Shown here: positions 10,357 to 20,325 of the stretch, piece by piece
How the letters are laid out: the number at the start of each line of letters is the position of its first letter
How positions within the stretch are numbered: position 1 is the first letter of the stretch
Made by a program: the position numbers and the translations under genes
The notes under the pieces: generated by a model
Database searches by the model: none
What the model saw: only the letters and a program-made list of their open reading frames with translations
What the model was told of the DNA's origin: nothing
Source of the DNA: Galdieria sulphuraria
Lineage: Eukaryota; Rhodophyta; Bangiophyceae; Galdieriales; Galdieriaceae
Reading direction: 5' to 3'
Length of the DNA: 64,000 bases
NCBI RefSeq assembly: GCF_000341285.1
Contig: NW_005178428.1
Span: 62,001-126,000, forward strand

Positions 10357-13068
10357 CTATGCAGCTGTCAATGGTGATAATGGCTGAATATGGATCATAT
10401 TTTGTTCCCCTTTTGTTAAGTTGGCGAGAATGGCAGCCGCCATTCCTTGTATCTCGGGCAGCGGCATAGCAGAACGCAATACAATTCCTAAAATGCGAGT
10501 TGCACCTTGTTGTTTCAACAAGGGTCGAACACTCTCAGTGGCTGAAAGATTACACAACGCCATCAGAGCGTACTGTTGAGTTTCCAAGTCCCGACTGGCA
10601 CAACAAGACAATAATACAGGAATAACTCCAGAATCAGCCAACAATGAATGAATCTCCATGATATTTGCCATTTCAGCAATACATAAAACACTATATCGTA
10701 GCATTTCCTTTGAAGGTTTTGGAGTATTACCCAATTTCTTGACCAACAAACTGGCAACACCTAACTCTGCTAAACGAGGTACATTTTCAAAACTCTCAGC
10801 AATACTAGACAAGCAACCTATCGCGTATTTGCTAGTTACTGGATCATCCGTAGAGGCAATCAGTGAAACAAGGGTTCTCAGAGCACCTGCTTGAACCACC
10901 ATAGTTCGGGTAACGCCAGGTCTACATAAATTATACAAAGCTCTAGCTGCTTCTTGTCGCAATGTTTGGTCTTTGGAGTTGGCAAACTTTAACAATAATG
11001 ATAAACCACCTTCATGTGCCACATGAACTCGACAAGCTTCATTTTTAGACAGATTAGCCAATAATTGAACAATAAATTGTGAATTACTTGGTGTACTTGG
11101 TACTTTTAACAAGGCTATCAAACAACTGGCTTTACACAATTGCATATGACTAGCCGTATCCGTAGATAATGAAGATAAAATGGAAACTGCAACCTCGGAA
11201 ACATTGGAAGAACGACTCAACATGGGAACAATGTTTTCTATTAAATGTTCCTGCTTTGCCAACTCATGTTTCACTTTCTCATCATTTACGTAAAATGACA
11301 AAGCAAACAAGGAGGCACAACTTAACTCATTGGAAAAAGTCTTGCCTAAAAACGATACCAATTTCTCTACTGTCTTATCATCCAATGCCTTGGCAATAAT
11401 ATCTCTACTGGCCGACTTTTGTCCACATAACCAAAATACCTTACAAACATTCCTTAATAATGCTTCATCTTCTTCATGACTGTGCAACAAAATGTCCTTC
11501 CAAACATCCACTGCACCACTTTGTAACAATTTTTGACGTATAATAGTTCCTTTAGGATGTTCCGTTTGAAACAACTCTCCAAGGGTAAGCACAGCAAATA
11601 TTCTACTTTGTTCATATGCCTTATCTTTCCTTTGACAAATGCTAATCAATTTACGATGGCCCTCCTCCTTCATAAACTGACGATGTGTATCTATATCTCC
11701 ATGTTTCATTGCATTTAAAAGTGCTCCAACAGCATAACTACTCAGTTGTGGATCTTGACTTTCTGAATACTGAGTCAGCAACGATAAGGCACCACTTTTA
11801 ACAAAAACGTTGGAATCTGCTTTGGCAAGTGAAGCAACAGCTAGCAAAGCTTCTCTCCTCGTGATTAAATCTTCATCGTGTTGAAATATATCTAACAATG
11901 GATAGATAACTGGCGACTGCATGAGTTTGTCAATAAACTTAGGATTACAAGCTAAATGGGAAATGAGCTGAATACAAGAGTGGGTCATTTGTGATTTTTG
12001 TTGATCTTCTCTTCTCAAATCTAGTAATAAAGAAGATGACTTTCGAGATAAAAACATAGTATCTTGTTGGTCTTGTCCATGCAAAGAATTAGAACCTACC
12101 ATACTTTCCTGGGAAGAGAGTGCCACTGTGGAAGCAACTTTTGGCAATGATGAATCGTTCTTCTCTTTGTTCCTCTCATTACGGTTTCTGCCAAATGAAA
12201 GCCATTCAGGCAACCAAGAAAATGTCCCTGGTGAATGATTACTGGTTTTCCATCCCATATCTTGCAATAAATCGCAAATAGATGCCACTACGTTAGCTTC
12301 CATTAGAGCGTTATGGCTACAAGTTGATTGGGACAATTGAGCCAATATGTAAACAATTTGACTTCTGTCCAAACAAATACGACCCGAACTTGTCTCTTCA
12401 ACACCTACTTGGCGCAGAAGTCTTGCCTCCTGATTGGAGCATGAAAGTACATTGACTAATGCAGTTGCTATTCCCAATTTGATAAGTATTTCATGATTGT
12501 CGGAGTTCTGCACTAGTACTAGAAGATACTTCAAAGCGCCTTGTGCACTCTCGATATTGTCGGACTGCAAGTCATCAATAACCGTTCGAAATTTTCTCTG
12601 CTTCTCTTCATTCGCCAAGTTTTCCATCTGCTGCCCATTTTCTTTTGTACCTTCACAAAAAACTGCAAACGACAATACTGCTGACAGAGCTAAAGTCCAA
12701 GGTGACGCAGAGCAAAGAAGAGTCTTCTCTTTTCCCTTGTCATATTGGCCACGATAAGAGGTATCGGAGAATGTTCCCAAGTCCTTCTTTTCCTTGTTTC
12801 CTTCACATTGACCAATAGTGAATAAGGACTGGATTTGTAACCTTGTTTTGATATACATTTGTAAACCTACTTGCTTACACGACGTTTGTTCGACGAGCTC
12901 TGAGGCAGAATAGGTCAGCTGTGCATTGCTTCTTTGAACAGATGCATCCAAGTTGAAATATTTTTTGTTTCTCTGCAGTTCAGCTAAACTTAGTTGATAA
13001 TTACTACTCTTGGTTTGCTTCTTAAGGGCAGCAACGGCCACCCTCTTCAGGCTCGCAGGCAATGGCAT
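10357..13068 (-). CDS. Armadillo-repeat protein, possibly mitochondrial
   Basis: Intronless protein of 903 aa. From about residue 140 to the end it is tandem armadillo repeats: ALLAVASLAKADSNVFVKSGALSLLTQYS, QEAARALYNLCRPGVTRTMVV, YALMALCNLSATESVRPLLK and others, the pattern of superhelical protein-binding surfaces. The N-terminus MPLPASLKRVAVAALKKQTK is an amphipathic basic helix as in mitochondrial presequences, and a hydrophobic stretch (SPWTLALSAVLSFAVF) around residue 125 could be a membrane anchor (inference). I cannot assign it to a named family; plant ARM proteins without extra domains are the nearest comparison. Its start is 102 bp from the AP-3 delta start on the other strand, so the two share a short promoter region. 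Confidence 0.8.
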   Translation of the reverse strand: MPLPASLKRVAVAALKKQTKSSNYQLSLAELQRNKKYFNLDASVQRSNAQLTYSASELVEQTSCKQVGLQMYIKTRLQIQSLFTIGQCEGNKEKKDLGTFSDTSYRGQYDKGKEKTLLCSASPWTLALSAVLSFAVFCEGTKENGQQMENLANEEKQRKFRTVIDDLQSDNIESAQGALKYLLVLVQNSDNHEILIKLGIATALVNVLSCSNQEARLLRQVGVEETSSGRICLDRSQIVYILAQLSQSTCSHNALMEANVVASICDLLQDMGWKTSNHSPGTFSWLPEWLSFGRNRNERNKEKNDSSLPKVASTVALSSQESMVGSNSLHGQDQQDTMFLSRKSSSLLLDLRREDQQKSQMTHSCIQLISHLACNPKFIDKLMQSPVIYPLLDIFQHDEDLITRREALLAVASLAKADSNVFVKSGALSLLTQYSESQDPQLSSYAVGALLNAMKHGDIDTHRQFMKEEGHRKLISICQRKDKAYEQSRIFAVLTLGELFQTEHPKGTIIRQKLLQSGAVDVWKDILLHSHEEDEALLRNVCKVFWLCGQKSASRDIIAKALDDKTVEKLVSFLGKTFSNELSCASLFALSFYVNDEKVKHELAKQEHLIENIVPMLSRSSNVSEVAVSILSSLSTDTASHMQLCKASCLIALLKVPSTPSNSQFIVQLLANLSKNEACRVHVAHEGGLSLLLKFANSKDQTLRQEAARALYNLCRPGVTRTMVVQAGALRTLVSLIASTDDPVTSKYAIGCLSSIAESFENVPRLAELGVASLLVKKLGNTPKPSKEMLRYSVLCIAEMANIMEIHSLLADSGVIPVLLSCCASRDLETQQYALMALCNLSATESVRPLLKQQGATRILGIVLRSAMPLPEIQGMAAAILANLTKGEQNMIHIQPLSPLTAA

Positions 13069-13170
13069 CGAACAAAATCCAATTTAGCCGACGAATCTGA
13101 AATACTTTTACGTTCTACTCGCTTGTGAAAGAAAAGTGGATTTTGCTTTCCAAGGAGTTGGTGTTGAGTC

Positions 13171-15926
13171 ATGACTGGAAAGCTCACAAGTTACTCTTCA
13201 GGTTTTTTTCAGCAATCTTTGCAGGACCTTATTCGTTCGGTTCGAGCACATCGCAGAGATGAAACAGAATATCTTGCCAAGAAATTTGCTCAAGTTCAGC
13301 AAGAGTGCAAGTCAACAGAACCTAGTGAAAAGGCTATTGCAGTGCTAAAGCTCATTTACGTGAGCTAACTTTCTTTTTCCAGGAATTTTACTAACAACAA
13401 GTAGTTTCAGTTACAAGGATACAATGTTTCTTCCGAAGCTTTTCATATTATTGAGGCTATGAGTAGACAGGAGTGGTGGATGAAGAGAACCGGTTACCTC
13501 GTTGCTTCTCTTACACTGAGTCCTTCAACAGACTTATTATTATTGACAACCAACTTGTTAAAGAAAGTAAGTTTGTTTCAAAGTTTGCAGTGCTTTTATG
13601 AAACCCTACATCTCTAACTAGGATCTATCCAACGTTCAGTCCTTGAACGCCTCTCTTGCCTTGAGTTTTCTTTCCTGCATAGTCAATGAGGAGATAGGTA
13701 GGGAGTGTGTAAGCGATATATCTCAGTTATTGTCGAGTCCCAAGCCTTATATCAGAAAGAAGGCTATATTCGTCGTCTTTCGTGTCTTACTTGTCTATCC
13801 AGAAGCAACAACTTCAGTGTTGCCTCGTTTGAAAGAAAGATTAGAAGACAGCGATACTTCTGTTCTTTGTGCAGCAGTTACAGTTTTTGCAGAATTGGCT
13901 TCGAGAAATCCCAAATTGGTTGTACCCTATATACCCCGATTGTACCATATATTGCAACACTCTTCGAATAATTGGATGTCCATCAAAATATTGAAGACTT
14001 TGACCGCTCTTTGTCAAGTGGAGAGTCGATTATCCAAGAAGTTGTTACCTTTGATACAAAATATGTTGAAAAACACCAAAGCCAAATCTTTGTTATACGA
14101 GTGTTGTCGAACAGTTGCTATTGGCATGTTGGACCAAAAGGAAGTCGTTGAGTTGTGTTCTGAAAGGTTGAGTATGTTTTTATCGGAAAAGGATCCCAAT
14201 TTGAAATATTTATCCTTGTTTCTGATGAAGAAATTGGAAAGCAGTTTTCCAGTAGTTATCTATCGACACAAAGATATCGTAAGTGATGAATTTCTCCTTT
14301 CAGTCTTGTTCTCACCTTGGAAAGATATTCGATTGTTTGGATGATTCCGATGACGCCATTCGAAGGAGAGCGCTGGATTTGGTTCGACGACTCATTTCGA
14401 AATCGAATTTTAAGGAAATTGCTCGCATTCTTATGAGAAAGTTGCGAGAGGAAAGCCAGTGGTTGGGTTCCCGTGGTTTTCGAGATTCTCTCATTCACAC
14501 TTTGTTGGATGCAGGTTCCTATAGTTTCAATGGTGCAGAAGGATTCCCTAATTTATCTAGCTCATCTGATTTTCATTGGTATCTGTATTCTATTCTTCAT
14601 GGATTAGTAAAGATTTATACGGACGAGAGATTTTCTATTGCACATATGATGAAGATTGCCGGACAGTTTGTGGATATTGTAGTACGAGTAGAGTCATGTC
14701 GGAAAGTTGCTGTAAATATAGCATTAGAATGGCTTTGGTTGTCAAGAGGGAAGAAGCTAGTGCTCGATAGCAATAGTAATGGATTGTTTCAAGTGGTGGA
14801 TGTTCCGAGTCAGTCTTCATCGTTGGCCACGCATGGGAATGGATTATTGGCGGAGCCTTTGTTATTTGCTGCATGTTGGATATTAGGAGAATATAGCAAC
14901 TGGGTAGAACAACCCATGTTGGCTTGGAAAGGCCTCTTACAAGATCATTTGTTTCGTTCTCATTCATCAGGTTATCGATTAGCCATTTTTGCGAGTTGGA
15001 AATTATTTCTACAGTGTTGGAAACGTTTTGAAACTGATACCGAGTTTCATGATATAGTGAAGGAAGGAATGATATTTTTACAACAAGTTTGGTCCTCCAT
15101 GAGAACCAATCCCCAGCCGTTGGTACAAGAACGTGCACATTTGTTTTATTATCTGTTGTCTCAGTTATGGCAGATAAGGGATGAAAAAGTCACAGTATTG
15201 TATGATGTAGCTGTAACTGATTTGATACAAGTATTTGAAAAGCCACTTAAACCAGTAGACTCAACAGTACAATCCAAGTATCAACCTTTTGAATGGGATA
15301 AGAAATGGAATGAGAGTATATTGGATAAAGAAGAAAGAAATGAAATGATAGCGCAAGGGAAGGATATGCTCCAACATGAAAAAGAATGGTTACAAGACAA
15401 TGTTTCCAAACAGCAAATAGAAAAGGAGTCTCAGAAAGATGCTCATAAGCCTCGTTTGTATTCCAAAGATGATCCATTTTATATATCGTCAAGTCGAAAA
15501 AAGAGAAGACCGAAATCCCACAAAGAAAAAGCTATTGAAGCTTCATTTACTGATCGTTCACAAGGCTTAATGGAAGAAGAAGACACATTGGTCTTATCAT
15601 CTCAACCAAACGACGAGACAGTGCAAGTATTTATGGGATTGGAAAAGCCCCCACTGGAGAATTTGAAAGAAACGAGTCCTTATGAAAGTGCCAATGTGCA
15701 ATACGAAACATTATCAAGTAAGAGAGGGCTAGAATATATCGATATTTCATCGTTACAAGAAGAAGTTGTGCCTTCCAGTCATTTGAAAGCTGCATCCAGT
15801 CGCTCTCATCGTAAAAAACAAACAAAGAAAAAGAAGAATAAATCTCGCTCGAAAAGTAAAGATGCAGCAGAGCATAATATTCAACCAACCAATGAACAAG
15901 CAGAAGAAAGTTTGATTCAGTGGTAA
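13171..15926 (+). CDS. AP3D1: AP-3 adaptor complex subunit delta
   Basis: Large subunit of the AP-3 coat adaptor, which sorts membrane cargo from Golgi or endosomes to the lysosome or vacuole. Four exons: 13171-13359, 13411-13566, 13622-14278 and 14325-15926, with introns of 51, 55 and 46 bp, giving 867 aa. The adaptin trunk is clear: FFQQSLQDLIRSVRAHRRDE, GYLVASLTLSPSTDLLLLTTN, KPYIRKKAIFVVFRV, LPRLKERLEDSDTSV, SSNNWMSIKILKT, and IIFDCLDDSDDAIRRRALDL across the last splice. An AG at 14303 would give only a 25 bp intron; the AG at 14324 keeps frame and the family alignment. The C-terminal third is charged and basic (KKQTKKKKNKSRSKSK), a hinge, with no evident ear domain. Confidence 0.93.
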
Positions 15927-15939
15927 ATAAGTGGAATTA

Positions 15940-16779
15940 TTATTGTAGAATATTGGATGAACCATATTGTTGCGTGGTTAGAAATTCAAATAATTGTTTT
16001 GTTATCAAATCAGTCCATTGCTCTTGAGTAAACTCTTGTTCTATATGAGAATCATTCAACTGGATATGAATATCTGCCTGTTTGTAAAGTGGTAGTCTTC
16101 TGCGACGTATTTCCTCTAGTCTCCTCTGAGGTTCAGAACCTTGTAAGAGAGGACGACTTGTATCATTCAATAGTCGTTTCATAATAGTAGAAACAGTAAT
16201 ATCCAAAAACACCACTACACCACTCTACCTAGAAATAAACAAAAACCAACATAGAAAACGATCACTTACACGAAGAATAGACCAATTACTACTTCTTAAT
16301 ACGATACCACCTCCAGTGGCAACCACATAACCAAGACAGGGTTGTATTTGATTCAGTATGTTGCTTTCCACTTCTCGGAACTTGTCTTCTCCATCCTGTT
16401 CAAATATTTGAGTTATCTTCTTTTGTTCAACTTGTTCTATCACTTGATCAGTATCCAAGAACGAATAACTTAGCTTTGAAGCCAAGCACTGTCCAATGGT
16501 ACTCTTGCCGCTTCCCATCATACCAACCAAGTAGATGGGTCTCTTTCGCAGACGTTGATTCAACTCTACTAAAACGTCTGGTTGACCTGACGCACAACAG
16601 CTACAACTATTGTCTTTATAGAAGCTCCAAGTAGATCGAAGTCTCCTGCCAGTTTTGAAAAAGACGTATTTCGGTGGTAGCCGCAACAGAGAGGTCTTGA
16701 CACAAAAGCAACCAGAAAATGGATTAGTCCAAGGAACAAACCCACACTCTAGTTGCTTTTGATAGTGACCAACTGTCAT
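15940..16779 (-). CDS. Shikimate kinase, plastid
   Basis: Phosphorylates shikimate at the 3-hydroxyl with ATP in the shikimate pathway to aromatic amino acids; in algae this sits in the plastid. Exons 16779-16270 and 16224-15940, joined over a 45 bp intron that ends GTAG, give 264 aa. Visible are the Walker A loop GMMGSGKSTIG, DTDQVIEQ (Mg and shikimate binding), FREVESNIL, TGGGIVLRSSNW and the lid RPLL. The join NWSILR/SGVVVFLDI matches the family. About 90 N-terminal residues are basic and Ser rich and look like a transit peptide. ATG 16779 is used; four more codons upstream begin with TTG. The stop is 13 bp from that of AP-3 delta on the other strand. Confidence 0.92.
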
Positions 16780-17631
16780 TTTATACAACAAAGTATATCA
16801 AACAAAGGGAGAAGAGGGTTCCTGGGTTCCCTGTCAGAAAGTCACTGGAGGAACTCCCTTGCAAAAACTAGAATGATTAACAAAAGTATGGACATTGTGA
16901 CAACGTTGGTATAAAAGTGGATACTAGAATACTCACAAATTTATTTTCAAACAACTGACAAGAGACAAGCCATTCCAATTGTTTTCTTTGAAATAGAAAT
17001 GTTACTATTGATAGAGGATAGCTGCTGTCACAAGCTATTTTTGAGCCATGTAGCCTGATAGCAACTCATTTTGAGTTGTTTATATGACATTTCCAAGCTC
17101 TAGTGCTAGGATACGAACTTTTTCAACTTTTGCGACTGATAAAAGAGTGCTTTCATGGAACAAGCAACTACTGCTTTTCATAGAGAAAGTTACAAAAATT
17201 GAAACTCTTAGTTTAAGAACAAGCAACTTCTTTTCACACAAGAAATGTGTCAAAGTTTCTTAGAATCCTCAATATTAACCACCGTGTGCTTTACTAGATT
17301 TCTAAAGAACGAGTTTGAAGCTGTGAGCAGAGTTTCAAGCTACCGCTTCCAACCCCACATACTACCAATACAAAATAACAACTCACAATGTGTTGCCAAA
17401 TGTCAAATGTATGGCCAACGACACGACCCATCTCTTCGGGAAGGTCCCTGTTTCTAGATTAGAGACAACAAATTCCATTGGACAACAGTTGATCCAAACT
17501 TCGACAAGATGAATCGGATCGCTTCCGGAAACGCCTATTCGCATGGCATCAAATGATTTTCTAGAAAAAATCGCCTGCCTTTTTAAAAGGATCGGAAAAA
17601 GGAATTTTCTGGGATTGTCATTCCAGTAAAT
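16780..17631. other. Intergenic, long upstream region of the beta-helix gene
   Basis: At 852 bp this is long for the window. It lies between two diverging genes and should hold both promoters. Seen in it: a perfect 7+7 inverted repeat with a 3-base loop (CAACTCA...TGAGTTG, 17062-17078), an imperfect direct repeat starting GAACAAGCAACT near 17158 and again near 17218, and an A/T box TTTTTAAAAGG at about 17580, some 45 bp before the downstream ATG, that could be a TATA element. No gene is supported. Confidence 0.5.
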
Positions 17632-18957
17632 ATGGAATCAAAGAATCTGCTGTTTGTTAGTGTTCTTTTCTTCCTTGCAGCCTTGACTGCTGCTAGCTAT
17701 GGTGATGAAGCTAAACTCAAGTTCTTGGAGAGTAGATTGGCAGATGCATTTGAGAGAAAAAAATTTATTATCTCGGTTTCTGCTGAACCAGATGAAGGAG
17801 CAGACTTTGGTCCTCATACACCAAATACAACTACCTCTGGTATCCAAGAAGCATTGGACTATGCTGCTACCTTCTTGACAGATATCAATTTGAATCCTAC
17901 TTCCAGAAAGTCTTTGGAATCGAACGCACCTGTTGTTTTCTTGGGACCTGGACAGTTCAAAATTAACTCGACCATTTACCTCCCGGAGTGGGGTGGCTTT
18001 ACATTGAGAGGTTCTGGTCCACACTCTACTATTTTAGAAGATGTTAGCAAGAGTGGGATTACCATATTGAAACAAAAGATTCCAAAGAATGTAGGTTATT
18101 ACTGGGGCCAATTAAATGAGATTCTCACTGACTTTGGTGTGGTTGGTAACATCTACGGAACCAGTGTTGCTGGTATTGATCTTAGCATGCCAGAAAATAT
18201 TCCTCACAATGTTGTTAGCCGTGTTGCGTTTTACAGGAACTTTAGCGACTTCCATTTGTGTATGGATGGCAACGAAGATAGTTTATTGGATACCATTTTC
18301 GTTGATGGTTATTCAGATCATGGAAAGAAACATGCAGTTATTGGCTTTTCAACTGGAGGAGGTGCAACATTTATTCGAGGTCTCTATTTCTCCAATCCTA
18401 TTGGAGGTGCTCGTATTCATGCCAGAAGTATCAATCTCTATATCACCGATGGAGTAATTGGAGCCATATCCAATACACCTATCACTAAAGGACAGTTCAA
18501 ACTGGATCCTCCTGCTAGTGTCATTCTTATTAAAAACTGTTGGTTTAATATCGATGAAAGCATGGGAGACTATGTTTTCGATCTTCATTATCCAACCAAT
18601 TATTCCATCATCGAACTGGATGGCGTAGACTTTTACAATCCTCCAGCCGGCCATCATTATTTCTCTGTTGGAAAGGAAGTAAATATAGAAAGACTACAAT
18701 TGCAAAACGTTGTTGTTGGTTACGGAAAAGGCAAAATGCTACAGAATGAGGGAAAGATTGGTACAGTGAAAGTTGGATATGTCTTTGCTGATGCCAAGTT
18801 GGAAGCACCATTCCTTCATTGGATGCCTAGTATCCTCGATGGCTATTATGTTGCTGCTCCAGGATTGTATCCTATTACTATTGTACCTCCACCTCCTCCA
18901 CCTTCACCACCCGTGATGCCTCCTTCTCCACCTGGTGCTCCAACTGGCTGGCCATAA
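17632..18957 (+). CDS. Secreted right-handed beta-helix protein with Pro-rich tail
   Basis: Intronless 441 aa protein. Residues 1-24 (MESKNLLFVSVLFFLAALTA) form a signal peptide. The body resembles pectate-lyase-like or tailspike-like beta-helix proteins: SGIQEALDYAAT, then VVFLGPGQFKINSTIYLP and GFTLRGSGPHSTIL, followed by many short strands with turns such as NCWFNI and LDGVDFYN. Several Asn-x-Ser/Thr sites suggest glycosylation. The last 30 residues are Pro rich (PPPPPPSPPVMPPSPPGAP), like hydroxyproline-rich cell-wall anchors. Likely role: extracellular or cell-wall polysaccharide binding or cleavage; no catalytic residues can be assigned, so enzyme activity is unproven. Lack of introns and a bacterial-style fold would fit old gene transfer, though many neighbours also lack introns. 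Confidence 0.7.
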   Translation: MESKNLLFVSVLFFLAALTAASYGDEAKLKFLESRLADAFERKKFIISVSAEPDEGADFGPHTPNTTTSGIQEALDYAATFLTDINLNPTSRKSLESNAPVVFLGPGQFKINSTIYLPEWGGFTLRGSGPHSTILEDVSKSGITILKQKIPKNVGYYWGQLNEILTDFGVVGNIYGTSVAGIDLSMPENIPHNVVSRVAFYRNFSDFHLCMDGNEDSLLDTIFVDGYSDHGKKHAVIGFSTGGGATFIRGLYFSNPIGGARIHARSINLYITDGVIGAISNTPITKGQFKLDPPASVILIKNCWFNIDESMGDYVFDLHYPTNYSIIELDGVDFYNPPAGHHYFSVGKEVNIERLQLQNVVVGYGKGKMLQNEGKIGTVKVGYVFADAKLEAPFLHWMPSILDGYYVAAPGLYPITIVPPPPPPSPPVMPPSPPGAPTGWP

Positions 18958-19274
18958 GTATGACGAATTTGTCTTTTTGTGTTTGTCTCTCTGTGGAATA
19001 AAGAAGAAATTGTTTATGTGATGTTTGTCTTGAAGGATATCAACATTTCGTACTTCAATGTCCACAAAAAGAGAGTTGCATAAGCTTCTATTCATTTCAA
19101 AAAATATTTGAACCTGGCAACAAAAAACAATCCCTTTCAACACACATAAACAAGTTTGTGATAAAAAAATATCAGAATGTATTCGAAGAATATCCTATCA
19201 ACAATAAATCCTTCTCACTATCGTTATCTTTCAAAAAGAAATCACAAACACAGTGATTGTGGAGTAAATGTAGA
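18958..19274. other. Intergenic, convergent 3' ends
   Basis: AT-rich 317 bp between the 3' ends of the beta-helix gene and the pseudouridine-5'-phosphate glycosidase gene. It contains AATAAA-like signals (AATAAAG near 18998) for the plus-strand gene. Nothing else is seen. Confidence 0.5.
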
Positions 19275-20278
19275 TCATATTTGAACATCACGATTGGACG
19301 AGTCCGTTTGATAACTAGCATAATGCCTTGCAAGCTGTGCACCGATAGCTGCATTATTTAAGATCAACTCTATATTCAACTTTAAAGAATCACCACCAGT
19401 TAAATCTGCTATCCTTTCCAACAAAAATGGAGTGACTGCAGAACCAGTCAGCTGCTTCTCCTTGAGTTCTTCTAATGCTTGCTGCATCCCGGCTTCTACC
19501 CTGTCCGCAGTATCTTTGTCTTTCTGAGGCACAGGAACAGCGACTAACATTCCGCTAGATAAATTCCATCGTCGATTCATAGCAAAAATTCGTGATATGT
19601 CCTCCAGTTGATCGACACGTATATGAGATCGAATACCAGAAGATGCAAAATAAAAGGCTGGGAATTCTTCCTGACCATAGGTAATTACAGTAACACCTTG
19701 CGTCTCCAACACTTCCAGAGTTTTGGGGATATCCAATATTGCTTTGACTCCTGCACAAATGACACAAACCGGTGTCCGACCCAGCTCTATCAAATCGGTA
19801 GATATGTCAAAGGTTGTTTCCGATCCACGATGTGCTCCTCCTATACCTCCTGTAACAAAGAAATGAATGCCAACTCTATGAGCAATAACCATGGTGGCGG
19901 AAACGGTTGTTGCTCCATCCAGCTTCTGCGCCAAAACATAAGCCAGGTCTCTTGTTGAACACTTCCAAACGGATTTGCCCTTTTTACTCAGATATTCGAT
20001 TTCTTGTCTGTCTAAACCTACGTGTACCTTCCCTTGTAAGATGGCGATAGTAGCTGGTATGGCGCCATTATTTCTACCTCACACAACAACTCTGTACTCT
20101 CTTAAATAGGGCTATTTCTTACTTACTTTACTAAATCTTCTACTTGAAGTGCAGTTTTGAAGTTTTCGGGATAAGGCATTCCATGGCTAATAATAGTGCT
20201 TTCTAGTGCAACCACAGGTTTATCCTTTAAAAGTGCAGTTCTCACAGGCTCTGAAAATACGCAATCTTCCTTCCTCAT
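19275..20278 (-). CDS. Pseudouridine-5'-phosphate glycosidase (PsuG/PUMY)
   Basis: Splits pseudouridine 5'-phosphate into uracil and ribose 5-phosphate, the second step of pseudouridine breakdown; it needs a divalent metal and forms a Lys-ring-opened intermediate (family knowledge). Exons 20278-20127 and 20073-19275 with a 53 bp intron give 316 aa. Motifs: [17 protein letters not shown] at the N-terminus, [41 protein letters not shown], and [14 protein letters not shown] with the conserved Lys. No fused pseudouridine kinase is present, and no clear targeting signal is seen (plant PUMY is peroxisomal). Its ATG lies 47 bp from the RPB2 ATG on the other strand. Confidence 0.93.
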
Positions 20279-20325
20279 CGAATCTTTCTTTTTCAATTTT
20301 GAGTGAAAAGTTTCTTCTTCTTGTT
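20279..20325. promoter_or_regulatory. 47 bp gap between divergent PsuG and RPB2 starts
   Basis: Only 47 bp, T rich on the plus strand, separate the start codons of two divergently read genes. Either the promoter is bidirectional and leaders are very short, or each transcript starts inside the coding region of the other. No TATA box is seen. Confidence 0.45.

Noticed and set aside
14279-14303. 25 bp intron in AP-3 delta ending at CAG 14303
   Set aside because: Too short against all other introns here, and inserts seven residues into a conserved adaptin segment; the 46 bp alternative fits.
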